A stretch of 64,000 nt of DNA from CAKOSP01 sp964372145 (GTDB lineage Bacteria > Bacillota_I > Bacilli_A > RF39 > UBA660), in NCBI GenBank assembly GCA_964372145.1, contig CAYJPM010000001.1, forward strand, positions 1 through 64,000, in the 5' to 3' direction. Below, piece after piece: positions 44,263-53,906 of the stretch. Position 1 is the stretch's first letter. Each line of letters starts with the position of its first letter. The position numbers and the translations under genes are program-made. The notes below the pieces were generated by a model. That model made no database searches and was not told the DNA's origin. It saw nothing but the letters and a program-made list of their open reading frames with translations.

Positions 44263-45009
44263 TTAACTTAGTTTTTTTTCTATTAAATCATATTTATATT
44301 CACTTAAATTAGTTTTAATAAAATCATTAGTACTACTATTTATATCACTAAAATATAAAGTTATAGTACCATTATTACTATTATTAATTTCAAAAATTTC
44401 TGAACTAATTTCACCTAAATCAATTAAATTAATATCCCTGTTATAATATTTTTTAATAGCTTTTTTTAAAAAAGGATAATGAGTACAACCTAATATTATA
44501 TTATTTACATCAGTATAATCTTTTAAATATAAATTAATTATAGAATCAATCACTTTTTCATCTTTAACATTTTCTTCTACTAAAGGAACAAATAAAGGAC
44601 ATGCAACTGATTCAATTGAATCATTAAGCATCAAATTCCACTTTTTACTATTAACTGAACCTAAAGTTCCAATTAATAATATTTTATCTAATTTATTTTT
44701 ATTTATATATTTAACAGTAGGTTCAATAACACCTATAATAGGTATATTAACTTTTTCTTTTAAATATTCTAAAGCAACACTAGTCGCAGTACCACAAGCT
44801 ATAACTATTAAATCTACATTTTCTTTTATTAAAAAATTACATATTTCTAATGAATATTCTCTTATTAAATACGGAGATTTATTTCCATAAGGCACTCTAG
44901 ATGTATCTCCAAAATATATATAATCATTGTTACTATTTCTTTTAACAAACTCTTTTAAAACACTAAGTCCACCTACTCCAGAATCAAATAATCCAATTCT
45001 TTTTTTCAT
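44263..45009 (-). CDS. murI: Glutamate racemase
   Basis: Provides D-glutamate for peptidoglycan. The 248 residues have IGLFDSGVGGLSVLKEF at the N-terminus, the first catalytic cysteine in VIACGTATSVAL and the second in LGCTHYPFLKKAI. The family motif PVIGV appears as IPIIGVIEP. AGGAGG precedes the ATG. Confidence 0.95.
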   Translation of the reverse strand: MKKRIGLFDSGVGGLSVLKEFVKRNSNNDYIYFGDTSRVPYGNKSPYLIREYSLEICNFLIKENVDLIVIACGTATSVALEYLKEKVNIPIIGVIEPTVKYINKNKLDKILLIGTLGSVNSKKWNLMLNDSIESVACPLFVPLVEENVKDEKVIDSIINLYLKDYTDVNNIILGCTHYPFLKKAIKKYYNRDINLIDLGEISSEIFEINNSNNGTITLYFSDINSSTNDFIKTNLSEYKYDLIEKKLS

Positions 45010-45032
45010 ATTTCCTCCTATATTATTGTATA

Positions 45033-45058
45033 GAAAAAAGTCTTATAAAAGACTTTAA
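45033..45058 (-). terminator. Terminator of the tRNA-Arg/tRNA-Pro transcript
   Basis: AAAGTC / GACTTT stem followed by six T residues on the minus strand, before murI. Confidence 0.75.
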
Positions 45059-45065
45059 TTTCAAA

Positions 45066-45142
45066 TGGTCGAGAAGACAGGATTCGAACCTGCGACCCCT
45101 TGGTCCCAAACCAAGTGCACTACCAAGCTGTGCTACTTCTCG
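45066..45142 (-). tRNA. tRNA-Pro (anticodon TGG)
   Basis: Acceptor CGAGAAG/CTTCTCG, anticodon stem CTTGG/CCAAG with loop TTTGGGA, T-loop TTCGAAT, encoded CCA. Confidence 0.95.
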
Positions 45143-45150
45143 AAAAAAAA

Positions 45151-45227
45151 TGGTGCACCCAAAGGGAGTCGAACCCCTAACCTTTAGATCCGTAGTCTAA
45201 CGCTCTATCCAATTGAGCTATGGGAGC
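45151..45227 (-). tRNA. tRNA-Arg (anticodon ACG)
   Basis: Anticodon stem TTAGA/TCTAA with loop CTACGGA; A34 is expected to be deaminated to inosine. T-loop TTCGACT, encoded CCA. The acceptor GCTCCCA/TGGGTGC carries a U3-U70 mismatch. Confidence 0.93.
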
Positions 45228-45247
45228 CTTTCTCCATGTACTAGTAC

Positions 45248-45276
45248 ATTATAGTACATTTCCTAGGAAAAATCAA
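45248..45276 (-). promoter_or_regulatory. Promoter of the tRNA-Arg/tRNA-Pro transcript
   Basis: TTGATT, 17 bases, TATAAT on the minus strand, about 20 bases ahead of tRNA-Arg. Confidence 0.85.
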
Positions 45277-45298
45277 CTCCCAAAGTGTTTTTTTGTTA

Positions 45299-47875
45299 CT
45301 AAATAGTATTATTTTTACCAATTTTTTTTATAACTATTTTTCTTAATATATCCAAAGGAATAATACTAAACCCTAAAATTAAGACTAATAATATTTCATT
45401 TAGTAATAAACCATATGTTCTAAATAAAGTACCCCCATTATAAATTATATACATTTGAATTAATAATATCAAACCGAATATTATAATAAATACTTTATTT
45501 TTATATAAAGTAGCAAATATATTTATTCTCTCTGTTCTAGCATTAAATGCATTAAAAATACTTATAAATATAAATAGAGAAAAATAAGCAGTAAATAAAT
45601 ATTTATCATTATCACCAACTCTAATAAAATTTTGTATAAATGGTAGTTTTAAAAACAATAAGCATACTATACTAGTAAAAAATCCTGATAACATTATTTC
45701 AGATAACATATATTTATTCATAATAGCTTCATTTTTATTTTTAGGTCTTTCTTCCATATATTCTTTAAGAGGAACTTCAAAAGAAAATGCTAAAGCTGCT
45801 AAAGTATCCATAATCATATTAAGCCATAACATTTGTATTATTGTTATTGGCTCTGAAACCCCTATTAAAGAGCCTACAATAGATATTAGTAGTGCACCTA
45901 CATTAATAGAGAGCTGATATATTATAAACCTTCTAATGCTTTTAAAAATAGTTCTACCGTATAAAATAGCTTTACTAATAGATAAAATATTATTATCAAG
46001 TATAACAATATCGCTAGCTTCTTTAGCAACTTCAGTACCAGACCCCATTGAAAATCCAACATCTGCTTTTTTAAGTGCTGGGCCATCATTAACTCCATCA
46101 CCAGTCATACCTACAACATAATTTAATTTTTGTAAAATATTTACAAACCTACTCTTATCACTAGGTAATGCTCTAGATAATACTTTTATATTTGGTAATA
46201 TTTTAATAATATCCATTTCAGTATATTTATTAAATTCATCGCTAGTTAAAATAATATCTTTATAATTTGTAATTATTCCAGATTCTTTAGCAATAACTTT
46301 AGCTGTATCTTTAGAATCACCTGTAATCATGACAATATTAATACCTGCTTTTTTTATTTTTTCAACAGCTTCTTTAGCTTCATTTCTAAGATCATCTTTT
46401 ATACTAACTAAACCAATAAAAATATTGTCATTATCTTTTTTCATAGATAAAACAATAACTCTATTACCACTATTAGTTAAACTTCTTAAATTTTTATTAA
46501 TTAAAGATAAATTTATATCAAATAATTTACCATTTAAATTCATATATTTATTACATTTTTTTAATATAATTTCTGGAGCTCCATTAATTAAATTAATATC
46601 ATCTTCTAGTAATACTTCACAATACTTTTTATCACTGCTAAAAGGAATTCTAGAAATTACCTTTTTATTAAATTTATAATCTTTTATAAATTCTAGTAAT
46701 GCTTTATCAGTAGAATTACCGCCAATAATTTTACCTTCGGATATAAAACCTTCATTATTATAATACATTGAATAAAAAATATATTTACTTATTAAATTAT
46801 ATTTAGATAATTCTTTATAATTAGTTATTTCTTTACCATCACCAAATATCAATTTATTTACTTTTAATTTACCTTTAGTAAGTGTTCCAGTTTTATCAGT
46901 TAATAAATAATTTATACACCCAGCTGTTTCTATACCAACCATTTTTCTTACTAAAACATTATCTTTTAACATTTTCTTCATATTAGATGATAATACTAGT
47001 GTAATCATCATAGGTAAACCTTCTGGTACTGATACAACTATTATAGTTACACATAATGTTAGAGAATGAATAATTATATCTAACATTTCATTGAAATTAG
47101 TTAAGGTATTAATAATAAGGCTTAATTCATAATTATTTACAACAATTATATTTATAAAAAGTTGTGAAAAACCAACCAAAAACGCCCCTATGTACCCCAT
47201 TAAACTAATACCTTTTGCTAATTTTTTTAATCTTAATTTTAGAGGACTATCTTGTACCTTTTCTTGTAATTCAGTTGTTATACTTCCATAAATAGTATTT
47301 AAACCAACTTTATCTACTAATAACTTAGCATTTCCACTGTAAACTACAGAACCTCTATATACTAAGTTATTCTTAAGAATTTCATTATTTGAAATAGTTA
47401 CTTTTTTTGATTCCTTAGTTTCACCATTTAAAAGTGATTCATCTAATGATAAGTTACCCTCTATTAAATGACCATCAGCAGGAACTTTATCTCCACTAGA
47501 TAATATTATAATATCATTTACAACAACATCATCAATTATAATTTCTTTAATAGAATTATTTCTTAATACTTTAACCAATATTTTTTCACTATCACTTTGC
47601 AAACGATTAAAAGCACTTTCCGAACCATATTCAGATATAGTAGATATTAAAGTAGCAAGAAGTACCGCTATAAAAATACCAAGTGTTTCAAACCAATCAA
47701 ATGATTTAAATAAAAAAACAATTTTAATTGATAATGCTAATAATAATATTTTTATTATTGGATCACCTAAAGATTCTATAAATAATCTAAAAAAAGAATT
47801 TTTATTAATGATACCAATTCCATTACTTCCATTTTTACTTCTTGATAATAATACTTCTTCATCTGTTAATCCCAC
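45299..47875 (-). CDS. P-type cation-transporting ATPase (P2, calcium pump type)
   Basis: 858 residues with about ten membrane helices. The phosphorylation site is LLTDKTGTLTKGKL. The TM4 ion motif is VVSVPEGLPMMI. The hinge is TGDGVNDGPALKKADVGFSMG, and the C-terminal helices carry the cation-ATPase C signature (WLNMIMDTLAALAFSFE). The layout is that of SERCA/PMCA-like bacterial Ca2+ ATPases. The actuator loop, TGES in most P-ATPases, reads NGET. The start is a GTG at 47875 with AGGAGG nine bases upstream. The ion specificity is inferred from the family. Confidence 0.9.
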   Translation of the reverse strand: MGLTDEEVLLSRSKNGSNGIGIINKNSFFRLFIESLGDPIIKILLLALSIKIVFLFKSFDWFETLGIFIAVLLATLISTISEYGSESAFNRLQSDSEKILVKVLRNNSIKEIIIDDVVVNDIIILSSGDKVPADGHLIEGNLSLDESLLNGETKESKKVTISNNEILKNNLVYRGSVVYSGNAKLLVDKVGLNTIYGSITTELQEKVQDSPLKLRLKKLAKGISLMGYIGAFLVGFSQLFINIIVVNNYELSLIINTLTNFNEMLDIIIHSLTLCVTIIVVSVPEGLPMMITLVLSSNMKKMLKDNVLVRKMVGIETAGCINYLLTDKTGTLTKGKLKVNKLIFGDGKEITNYKELSKYNLISKYIFYSMYYNNEGFISEGKIIGGNSTDKALLEFIKDYKFNKKVISRIPFSSDKKYCEVLLEDDINLINGAPEIILKKCNKYMNLNGKLFDINLSLINKNLRSLTNSGNRVIVLSMKKDNDNIFIGLVSIKDDLRNEAKEAVEKIKKAGINIVMITGDSKDTAKVIAKESGIITNYKDIILTSDEFNKYTEMDIIKILPNIKVLSRALPSDKSRFVNILQKLNYVVGMTGDGVNDGPALKKADVGFSMGSGTEVAKEASDIVILDNNILSISKAILYGRTIFKSIRRFIIYQLSINVGALLISIVGSLIGVSEPITIIQMLWLNMIMDTLAALAFSFEVPLKEYMEERPKNKNEAIMNKYMLSEIMLSGFFTSIVCLLFLKLPFIQNFIRVGDNDKYLFTAYFSLFIFISIFNAFNARTERINIFATLYKNKVFIIIFGLILLIQMYIIYNGGTLFRTYGLLLNEILLVLILGFSIIPLDILRKIVIKKIGKNNTI

Positions 47876-47940
47876 AAGAAATATCCTCCTATGAAAATAT
47901 ATGATAATACAAATTAAATATATTAAAAAAAGACAATACT

Positions 47941-48447
47941 TTAAATATTATCTTTCTTATTTAACAATCTAACAAATTTTTTGTTTAGATCTAATCTCAT
48001 TTCTAAATAATTATAATTTTCATTAAATTTATTTAAAAGTTCTTCATCATTCGTAATTATATTTATATCAGAACATACTGCTAAAATTTCAATAGCGTAT
48101 TCATAATATTCTAATAAGTATCCCATAATTTTAGAATTCATAACATATTTGTTATTTATTTTATTTATTAAATTTAATTTTATTAAATAATTTTCCAATA
48201 ACTTAATATCATGGTTATTTAATTCGTATACTTTCATAATTTTACTAGCTATAATTAAATTATTAATATCATCTTCTATAATCAACTTTTCATCATTACT
48301 TTCACATGATATTAAATTATCAATTAATATTTTGCTATATAAGTTATATATTTCTTTTTTTTCTGGAATACAATATTTTTCAAATTCACTTAAATTTTTT
48401 AAAATATTCTCACTTTTGCTGTTTTTATTATTTACTTGCTGCATCAT
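47941..48447 (-). CDS. Hypothetical protein, 168 aa
   Basis: Not recognised. It is Asn/Lys/Ile-rich, apparently all-helical and cytosolic, with no cysteine or catalytic motif pattern. AAGGAGAT precedes the ATG (MMQQVNNKNSK). It lies behind a small leftward membrane-protein gene and ahead of the P-type ATPase. Confidence 0.55.
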   Translation of the reverse strand: MMQQVNNKNSKSENILKNLSEFEKYCIPEKKEIYNLYSKILIDNLISCESNDEKLIIEDDINNLIIASKIMKVYELNNHDIKLLENYLIKLNLINKINNKYVMNSKIMGYLLEYYEYAIEILAVCSDINIITNDEELLNKFNENYNYLEMRLDLNKKFVRLLNKKDNI

Positions 48448-48493
48448 ATCTCCTTTTTAATATAATACTATTTATAGAAAAAAAATACAATAA

Positions 48494-48530
48494 AAAAATA
48501 AGATAACTAATAATAGCCATCTTATTTATT
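48494..48530 (-). terminator. Terminator of the 139-aa membrane protein gene
   Basis: AAATAAGAT / ATCTTATTT stem overlapping the stop codon, followed by seven T residues on the minus strand. Confidence 0.7.
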
Positions 48531-48941
48531 TCTTATAAATATAGTTGTAATTACTAATAGAAATATAGTAAGAGCAAAACCAATATAAAATTCTGGCATT
48601 GCATATTTTAAACTTTCTGCAATATTAATATATTTAAATTCTGATAAATGCCAAGTTAAGAAATACCATATTTCCATACCTATTAAACCAAATATTCCTA
48701 AATATATAAATAAACCATTTAAATATATTTTGAAATTATACCAAATACCCATAACAATCATTAATAAACATATAAATGAAATTGGATTTTGCAATATAAT
48801 AACACCCTGAATTTCGTTATAATCTTTTAAGTACCCGAACCAATATGTTAACATCCATAATACTATCGATACTAACACTAAACTTGAAAATACTTTTTCC
48901 TTGTCTGTAAAAACACCTTTAGATTTTTTTTTCTTTGCCAT
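48522..48941 (-). CDS. Small four-helix membrane protein
   Basis: 139 residues. A Lys-rich cytoplasmic N-terminus (AKKKKSKGVFTDKEK) is followed by four hydrophobic helices (about 18-36, 48-66, 73-93, 116-136). No family is recognised. It lies 50 bases downstream of the YjdF-like gene and may belong to the same transcript. Confidence 0.65.
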   Translation of the reverse strand: MAKKKKSKGVFTDKEKVFSSLVLVSIVLWMLTYWFGYLKDYNEIQGVIILQNPISFICLLMIVMGIWYNFKIYLNGLFIYLGIFGLIGMEIWYFLTWHLSEFKYINIAESLKYAMPEFYIGFALTIFLLVITTIFIRNK

Positions 48942-48990
48942 ATTTTACACTCCTTATTTTCATTATATAGTATTCACGATATATTTTCAA

Positions 48991-49755
48991 TTATATCTTT
49001 TTCTTTTTAGGAATAAAATTTGTTGCAAATTTATATTGTTCTTTATCTTTAATATATAAATACCCAATTACTGAAAATACTAAAGCCCCTACAGCATTAA
49101 CAATCATATCGTCCATAGTGTCTTCTAAACCTATATCTAAATATCCATTATCAATAACTATAATTTCACCATCAGCATATTCTATAGTAGTTTTATCAAT
49201 ATCTGATATTATCTCTACTTCATTACGATTATTAAAATAAACAGTTTCTAAATCACTTATTAATACATCCTTTTGCATATCTAATCCAGTTTGATCCATT
49301 CCATATTCAAAGAACTCCCATACAGTCCCTATTGTAATTGAAAAACATAACGCAACTACAGCCACATAAATTGGAGATAGCGAAACTTGAATTTTATCAT
49401 TTTTATTTAAAAGTTCAACTAAACTAAAACCAACTCCTGCAAAAATAAAACCATTAATAGTATGAAGTATTGTATCCCAATGAGGAATAAGTCCATAAAA
49501 ATTTTGCATTTCGCCCAATATATTAGCACTAAATATAAATATATATATAATTGATTCTAACATATCTGGTAAATCAATATTAAATTTTTTATCTATTATA
49601 CTAGGTATTAAAAATAAAATTAAAACAAGTATACAACTAAAAACATTTTCATAGTTTCCTTGTAAAAATTGAAGTACAGCTAATGAAACAACTAGAAATC
49701 TAAGTACAATATATACCGTTGTATCCCTTATTAATATTTTTTTCTTTCTTTCCAT
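48991..49755 (-). CDS. YjdF/DUF2238-like integral membrane protein
   Basis: 254 residues and about seven helices. The signature stretch PHWDTILHTINGFIFAGVGFSLVELLN, then TVWEFFEYGMDQTGLDMQKD and DTMDDMIVNAVGALVFSVIGYLY, resembles the DUF2238/YjdF family of Bacillota, whose function is not settled. A 40-residue hydrophilic insert precedes the last two helices. It is divergent from the phosphohexomutase gene. Confidence 0.75.
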   Translation of the reverse strand: MERKKKILIRDTTVYIVLRFLVVSLAVLQFLQGNYENVFSCILVLILFLIPSIIDKKFNIDLPDMLESIIYIFIFSANILGEMQNFYGLIPHWDTILHTINGFIFAGVGFSLVELLNKNDKIQVSLSPIYVAVVALCFSITIGTVWEFFEYGMDQTGLDMQKDVLISDLETVYFNNRNEVEIISDIDKTTIEYADGEIIVIDNGYLDIGLEDTMDDMIVNAVGALVFSVIGYLYIKDKEQYKFATNFIPKKKKI

Positions 49756-49856
49756 ATTATCACCTAATTAAATTATACTATTAAAATAGGTGTAAATCAA
49801 TCACAGATATAAAGATATATCTTAAAATATATGATAAAATTAATATGGTGATAATA

Positions 49857-51215
49857 ATGGAACAAAAAATATTTAGAGAATATGACATAAGAGCAGAATA
49901 TCCTACTTTAATAAATGAAGAAGTAGCGTACAAAATAGGTTTAGGATACGGTTCATATATACAAGAAAAGTATAATCAAAAAAGATGTATAGTATCTAGA
50001 GATAATAGATTATCTGGTGAAAGTTTAAGAGCCAATTTAGTTAAAGGTATTTTAGAAACTGGATGTTCCGTTATTGACTATGGAATAACTACTACTCCAA
50101 TGAATTTTTATGCAAGATATTTAAATAATTTATATGGAATAATGATTACAGCAAGTCATAACCCTAAAGATGACAATGGATTTAAATTCTCATTCGGAGG
50201 GCCATCTAATGCTGCTGGAAAACAAATTGAAGACTTTAGAGATTATATCTATGCCAATAATTTCTTAAAAGGAACCGGTGAATATACAGTTCAAGATATT
50301 TCAGATAAATATATAGAATATATGAAAGATGGTATAAAGTTAGGCCCTAAAAGAAAAAAAATAGTTGTTGACTGTGGTAATGGAGCTACAACAATTATAG
50401 CTAGAAAAATATTTGAAAAATTTAATGTGGATTTAATAATGATAAATGAAGAAAATGATGGAACATTTCCAAATCATCATCCAGACCCCGCAGTTAAAGA
50501 AAATTTAATTCAATTAAAAGAAGCTGTAATTAAAGAAGAAGCTGATTTAGGTATAGCTTATGATGGAGATGGTGACAGAATTGGTTTCGTTAAAGAAAAC
50601 GGCGAATTTATGTCTACAGAAGAATTCATGATATTAATGATTAGGGACATAGCACCTAATGCAAATAACAAAAAATTTCTTTATGATGTTAAATGTTCTA
50701 AAAGTTTAGAAGAAGAAATAAAAAAAGTTGGAGGTACTCCATTTTTATATAGAACTGGTGCAAGTTACACACAAATGAAAACCCACGAAGATAATCTACC
50801 ATTTGGAGGAGAATTTTCAGGCCATGTATTTTTTAGAGATCGTGTTGCTGATATGGGAAGTGCAATTTATGCTTCTTTACGTTTAATTGAATTATTAACA
50901 AAAAATAGTAAAAGTATATCGGAATTAACTTCAGACATACCTAAATACTTTGCTACTGAAGAAATTAAAATAACAACTAATGATGACACAAAATTTAATA
51001 TAGTTAATGACATAAAAACTTACTGTGAAAAACAAAATTTTGTAATAAATGACATTGATGGTGTCAAAGTGTTTTTTGATGGAGGATGGGCTTTAGTCAG
51101 AGCAAGTAATACTGGTCCAAATTTAATATTCAGAGCTGAAGGAACTACAGAAGAAAATAAAACAAATTTAGAAAACTATTTCACAAAATTAATAAATATA
51201 TACAATACCAAGTAA
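49857..51215 (+). CDS. manB: Phosphomannomutase/phosphoglucomutase
   Basis: Alpha-D-phosphohexomutase that interconverts hexose 1- and 6-phosphates for surface sugars. The 452 residues contain the phosphoserine loop TASHNPKDDNGFKFS, the metal loop AYDGDGDRIGFV and the sugar loop GGEFSGHVFF. The phosphate-binding loop is FRAEGTTEENKT. ManB/AlgC-like bifunctional members carry this set, so glucose and mannose activities cannot be separated. The ATG at 49857 with GGTGATAAT upstream is preferred over one twelve bases earlier. Confidence 0.93.
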   Translation: MEQKIFREYDIRAEYPTLINEEVAYKIGLGYGSYIQEKYNQKRCIVSRDNRLSGESLRANLVKGILETGCSVIDYGITTTPMNFYARYLNNLYGIMITASHNPKDDNGFKFSFGGPSNAAGKQIEDFRDYIYANNFLKGTGEYTVQDISDKYIEYMKDGIKLGPKRKKIVVDCGNGATTIIARKIFEKFNVDLIMINEENDGTFPNHHPDPAVKENLIQLKEAVIKEEADLGIAYDGDGDRIGFVKENGEFMSTEEFMILMIRDIAPNANNKKFLYDVKCSKSLEEEIKKVGGTPFLYRTGASYTQMKTHEDNLPFGGEFSGHVFFRDRVADMGSAIYASLRLIELLTKNSKSISELTSDIPKYFATEEIKITTNDDTKFNIVNDIKTYCEKQNFVINDIDGVKVFFDGGWALVRASNTGPNLIFRAEGTTEENKTNLENYFTKLINIYNTK

Positions 51216-51229
51216 TTGGTATTTTTTTT
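51204..51229 (+). terminator. Terminator of the phosphohexomutase gene
   Basis: ATACCAA / TTGGTAT stem containing the stop codon in its loop region, followed by eight T residues. Confidence 0.85.
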
Positions 51230-51230
51230 G

Positions 51231-51258
51231 CAAAAAAAAAGACTATTAAATTAGTCTT
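51231..51258 (-). terminator. Terminator of the 110-aa membrane protein gene
   Basis: AAAGACTA / TAGTCTTT stem overlapping the stop, followed by a T run on the minus strand. It is back to back with the terminator of the converging gene. Confidence 0.8.
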
Positions 51259-51583
51259 TATTTATATCATCTAAAAACCATAGTTTTAAACTTACGCTTT
51301 TATTTTCACTAGATTGTGCTTCTACTACTTTATATATATAATAATCGTATACAGTAACATCAGTTCCATCTTCATTATATTCTTTTTCGCTGAATGCAAA
51401 ATAAGGTTCATCACCACTTTCAACTTTAGTATAATTTAAAAATGCTACTATTGCTAAAACTACAAATACAGAAAATACTCCCCAAAATATAATGTTTCCA
51501 ATTAATTTAACAACATTAAATTTTTCTTTTTCATCAATTATTTTTTCGAATTTTTCTTCTTTTACATTTTCTTTATTAGCCAT
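51251..51583 (-). CDS. Single-pass membrane protein, 110 aa
   Basis: Charged cytoplasmic N-terminus (1-24), a membrane helix at about 27-48 (IGNIIFWGVFSVFVVLAIVAFL), and a small extracytoplasmic domain (SGDEPYFAFSEKEYNEDG...YYIYKVVEAQSS). No family is recognised. It follows lepB after 54 bases and may be co-transcribed; a role at signal peptidase or in secretion is only a guess from position. Confidence 0.65.
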   Translation of the reverse strand: MANKENVKEEKFEKIIDEKEKFNVVKLIGNIIFWGVFSVFVVLAIVAFLNYTKVESGDEPYFAFSEKEYNEDGTDVTVYDYYIYKVVEAQSSENKSVSLKLWFLDDINKD

Positions 51584-51637
51584 AATTACCTCCTATTTCT
51601 AAATATATATTATCACACATATTTAATTATTACAATA

Positions 51638-52297
51638 CTATACAGAACCAAATTTATTAAGTGGCCACATAGTAAAAATTATTTTTCCATCAATGTCATC
51701 TATATTAACTAAACCAAGTTCTCTCGAATCTTGTGAATTACCTCTATTGTCTCCCATCATAAAATAAAAATTTTCCTGTATAACATACAATTCTAAGGCA
51801 TCAACATCAATTCCTTGAACATCATCTTGATACACACTATCTCCTATAAAATATAAAACTTTGTCATTAGATATGATACCATAATCACTCTCAGTTTTTA
51901 CAGTATTACTAGGATATAAATTATCAGGTATTACAAACAATTTAAAATTTTCAGTTACTATATCATCATATAATGTTTCTTGATATTTATTCCCATCTAT
52001 ATATAAATAATTATCTTTATATTCGATCGTTTGTCCAGGTAGAGCTATAGTTCTTTTTATTAACAAACGAACTCCTTCACTTTCGTAAGCAACAACATCA
52101 TTTTGCTTTACATCAGTAAAAGAATAATGCATTTTGCTTATAATCATAACTTCACCATCTTGATGAGTTGGTTCCATAGAAGGACCAACAACTTGTGATA
52201 TTCCTACAATATAAAGAGATACAACAATAACAACAACTATTAATATTATATATTTAAATGTATCATTAAAAAATTCTTTTATTTCCCTAAAATCCAT
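51638..52297 (-). CDS. lepB: Signal peptidase I
   Basis: Removes signal peptides from exported proteins at the outer membrane face. The 219 residues have one membrane helix (about 14-34). The catalytic serine is in VVGPSMEPT (Ser40) and the catalytic lysine in LLIKRTIALPGQ (Lys81). The third family block is MMGDNRGNSQDSRELG. It is the bacterial Ser-Lys type, not the Ser-His SipW type. About 40 residues are inserted between Lys81 and the GDNR block. It is the natural processing enzyme for the many exported proteins nearby. Confidence 0.95.
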   Translation of the reverse strand: MDFREIKEFFNDTFKYIILIVVVIVVSLYIVGISQVVGPSMEPTHQDGEVMIISKMHYSFTDVKQNDVVAYESEGVRLLIKRTIALPGQTIEYKDNYLYIDGNKYQETLYDDIVTENFKLFVIPDNLYPSNTVKTESDYGIISNDKVLYFIGDSVYQDDVQGIDVDALELYVIQENFYFMMGDNRGNSQDSRELGLVNIDDIDGKIIFTMWPLNKFGSV

Positions 52298-52323
52298 TAT
52301 CTCACCATGCTTTTTTCATATTT

Positions 52324-52352
52324 ATTATAACACTTAATTCTCAAATAAACAA
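52324..52352 (-). promoter_or_regulatory. Promoter of lepB
   Basis: TTGTTT, 17 bases, TATAAT on the minus strand, just after the terminator of the adhesin gene. Confidence 0.75.
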
Positions 52353-52363
52353 TAAACCTCCAC

Positions 52364-52392
52364 AAAAAAAAGTAGATATTTCTATCTACTTA
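52364..52392 (-). terminator. Terminator of the VWA adhesin gene
   Basis: AAGTAGATA / TATCTACTT stem, loop GAAA, followed by eight T residues on the minus strand. Confidence 0.9.
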
Positions 52393-53906
52393 ACTGAACC
52401 ATAATATTCGAATCTAACATCTCCTATTGTAAATTTAGTCATATTTGCACTATAACCTGTAGTTACATTACCAGTAATGTATCCAGCATTAATAGCTGCT
52501 TGTAAAGAACTAAATCTTTTATATTCAACATTATCTACATATATAATTATTGGATGAGTTGCATCTACATAAATACTATTACTAATAGAAGCTACACCTT
52601 TAGATGATTGTGTACTACCATTAGAACTAGCTATTGTAGAAGATATTGAATCAAATACATCAACTAATCCACTTACACCTGCAGAATAATAATTACTATT
52701 AGAAGTAGCCATATTTTTTAATATAGTTTCTTCAGCTGAATTATTTTGAATATCGTATCCTACAGTATAAATTTCAGTACCCTTAGTTTTTAAATTACTA
52801 ATAGCAGCATTTCTTTTAGCAAGATCATCCACTGTTGGTTCTCCATCACTCATAAATAGCATTACATTTTCATTACCATTAGCTGATAAATTAGTTGAAC
52901 CATATAATATATCATAAGCTTTTTCTAAACCAATGTAGTATGGTGTACCACCAGTTACATCATTATCAATTTTATTTATATTGTTAATTAATGTAGTTGC
53001 TGTAGCAGCACTTGTAGCACTACCAATCATATTTACAGTTGGGTCTTCTGGATTTAATATACACCAACCTTTATTACAATCAGTTTCAAAAGTTATAACA
53101 GTTACTGTTGATTTATCATTTGCATCTTTAAACATATTATTTATAAATTCTACACTAGCATTTTTAGCTTGTTGGAATTTATTTCCACTCATACTACCAG
53201 AAGCATCTAAAACTATAACCACATTAGTTCCTGTTAATGTTTCATTATGTTCAACAAATGAAACTGTTTTTTCTACTGTTGTATCATAAGATTTAACAAT
53301 TTCAGTACCTTTTTTGATAGTTGTTTCTAATGTAGTACCTGGCACTACACTTCCTACTACAGTAGTATATACTAATGTATCTGTAGTACTTTGAGGAGTC
53401 CAAGTAATAGTATTACCTACTACTAATGCACCAGCAGGTAAACCTTCAACAGTCATTCCTGCAGGAATTGTAATTGTATAAGTTGGTAAAGTTCCACTAG
53501 CATTATCTGGATTACTTATACTAACTGTATATGTAATTTTTTCTCCAGGTTCAACGTTAGCTTTTTTATCATCTTCACCTAATGCTTTATCAGCAGTTAC
53601 ATTTAAATTAACATCTGATATTTTATAATTAACTGTATCAGTAATATTAGTATTTGATTTTAACGTTACAGTTAAAGTTCCATTTTCTAATATACTACTA
53701 GAATCAAATCCAGTTACAGTATAATCACTACTATCTAAAGTAATAGTGTCTAAACCATCTCTAGATACACCTTCTACAGTTAATGCATTACCTAAACCAC
53801 TTCCTACTATAAAAGTAGAAGGATCAAGTGTAGCATTAATTGAAACTATTTCTTTATCAGCGTCACTTCTTACAACAGTATAATCTACTGTATCAGTTAC
53901 ATTTTC
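52386..53906 (-). CDS. VWA-domain surface protein, C-terminal portion (gene continues across the gap to 55543)
   Basis: Open frame of 507 codons running from the N gap to the stop; the N-terminal part is at 54007-55543. From the gap: end of an Ig-like repeat (TVDYTVVRSDADK), a second Ig-like module, then a DUF11/conserved-repeat-like segment (VEPGEKITYTVSISNPDN). A von Willebrand factor A domain follows, with MIDAS motif VIVLDASGSMSGNK, GGTPYYIGL and LFMSDGEPT. The frame up to 53906 has no ATG near it, so it is not a separate gene. There is no LPxTG motif or C-terminal membrane helix. Adhesion to a host or matrix ligand is inferred from the VWA domain. Confidence 0.85.
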   Translation of the reverse strand, partial: ENVTDTVDYTVVRSDADKEIVSINATLDPSTFIVGSGLGNALTVEGVSRDGLDTITLDSSDYTVTGFDSSSILENGTLTVTLKSNTNITDTVNYKISDVNLNVTADKALGEDDKKANVEPGEKITYTVSISNPDNASGTLPTYTITIPAGMTVEGLPAGALVVGNTITWTPQSTTDTLVYTTVVGSVVPGTTLETTIKKGTEIVKSYDTTVEKTVSFVEHNETLTGTNVVIVLDASGSMSGNKFQQAKNASVEFINNMFKDANDKSTVTVITFETDCNKGWCILNPEDPTVNMIGSATSAATATTLINNINKIDNDVTGGTPYYIGLEKAYDILYGSTNLSANGNENVMLFMSDGEPTVDDLAKRNAAISNLKTKGTEIYTVGYDIQNNSAEETILKNMATSNSNYYSAGVSGLVDVFDSISSTIASSNGSTQSSKGVASISNSIYVDATHPIIIYVDNVEYKRFSSLQAAINAGYITGNVTTGYSANMTKFTIGDVRFEYYGSVK

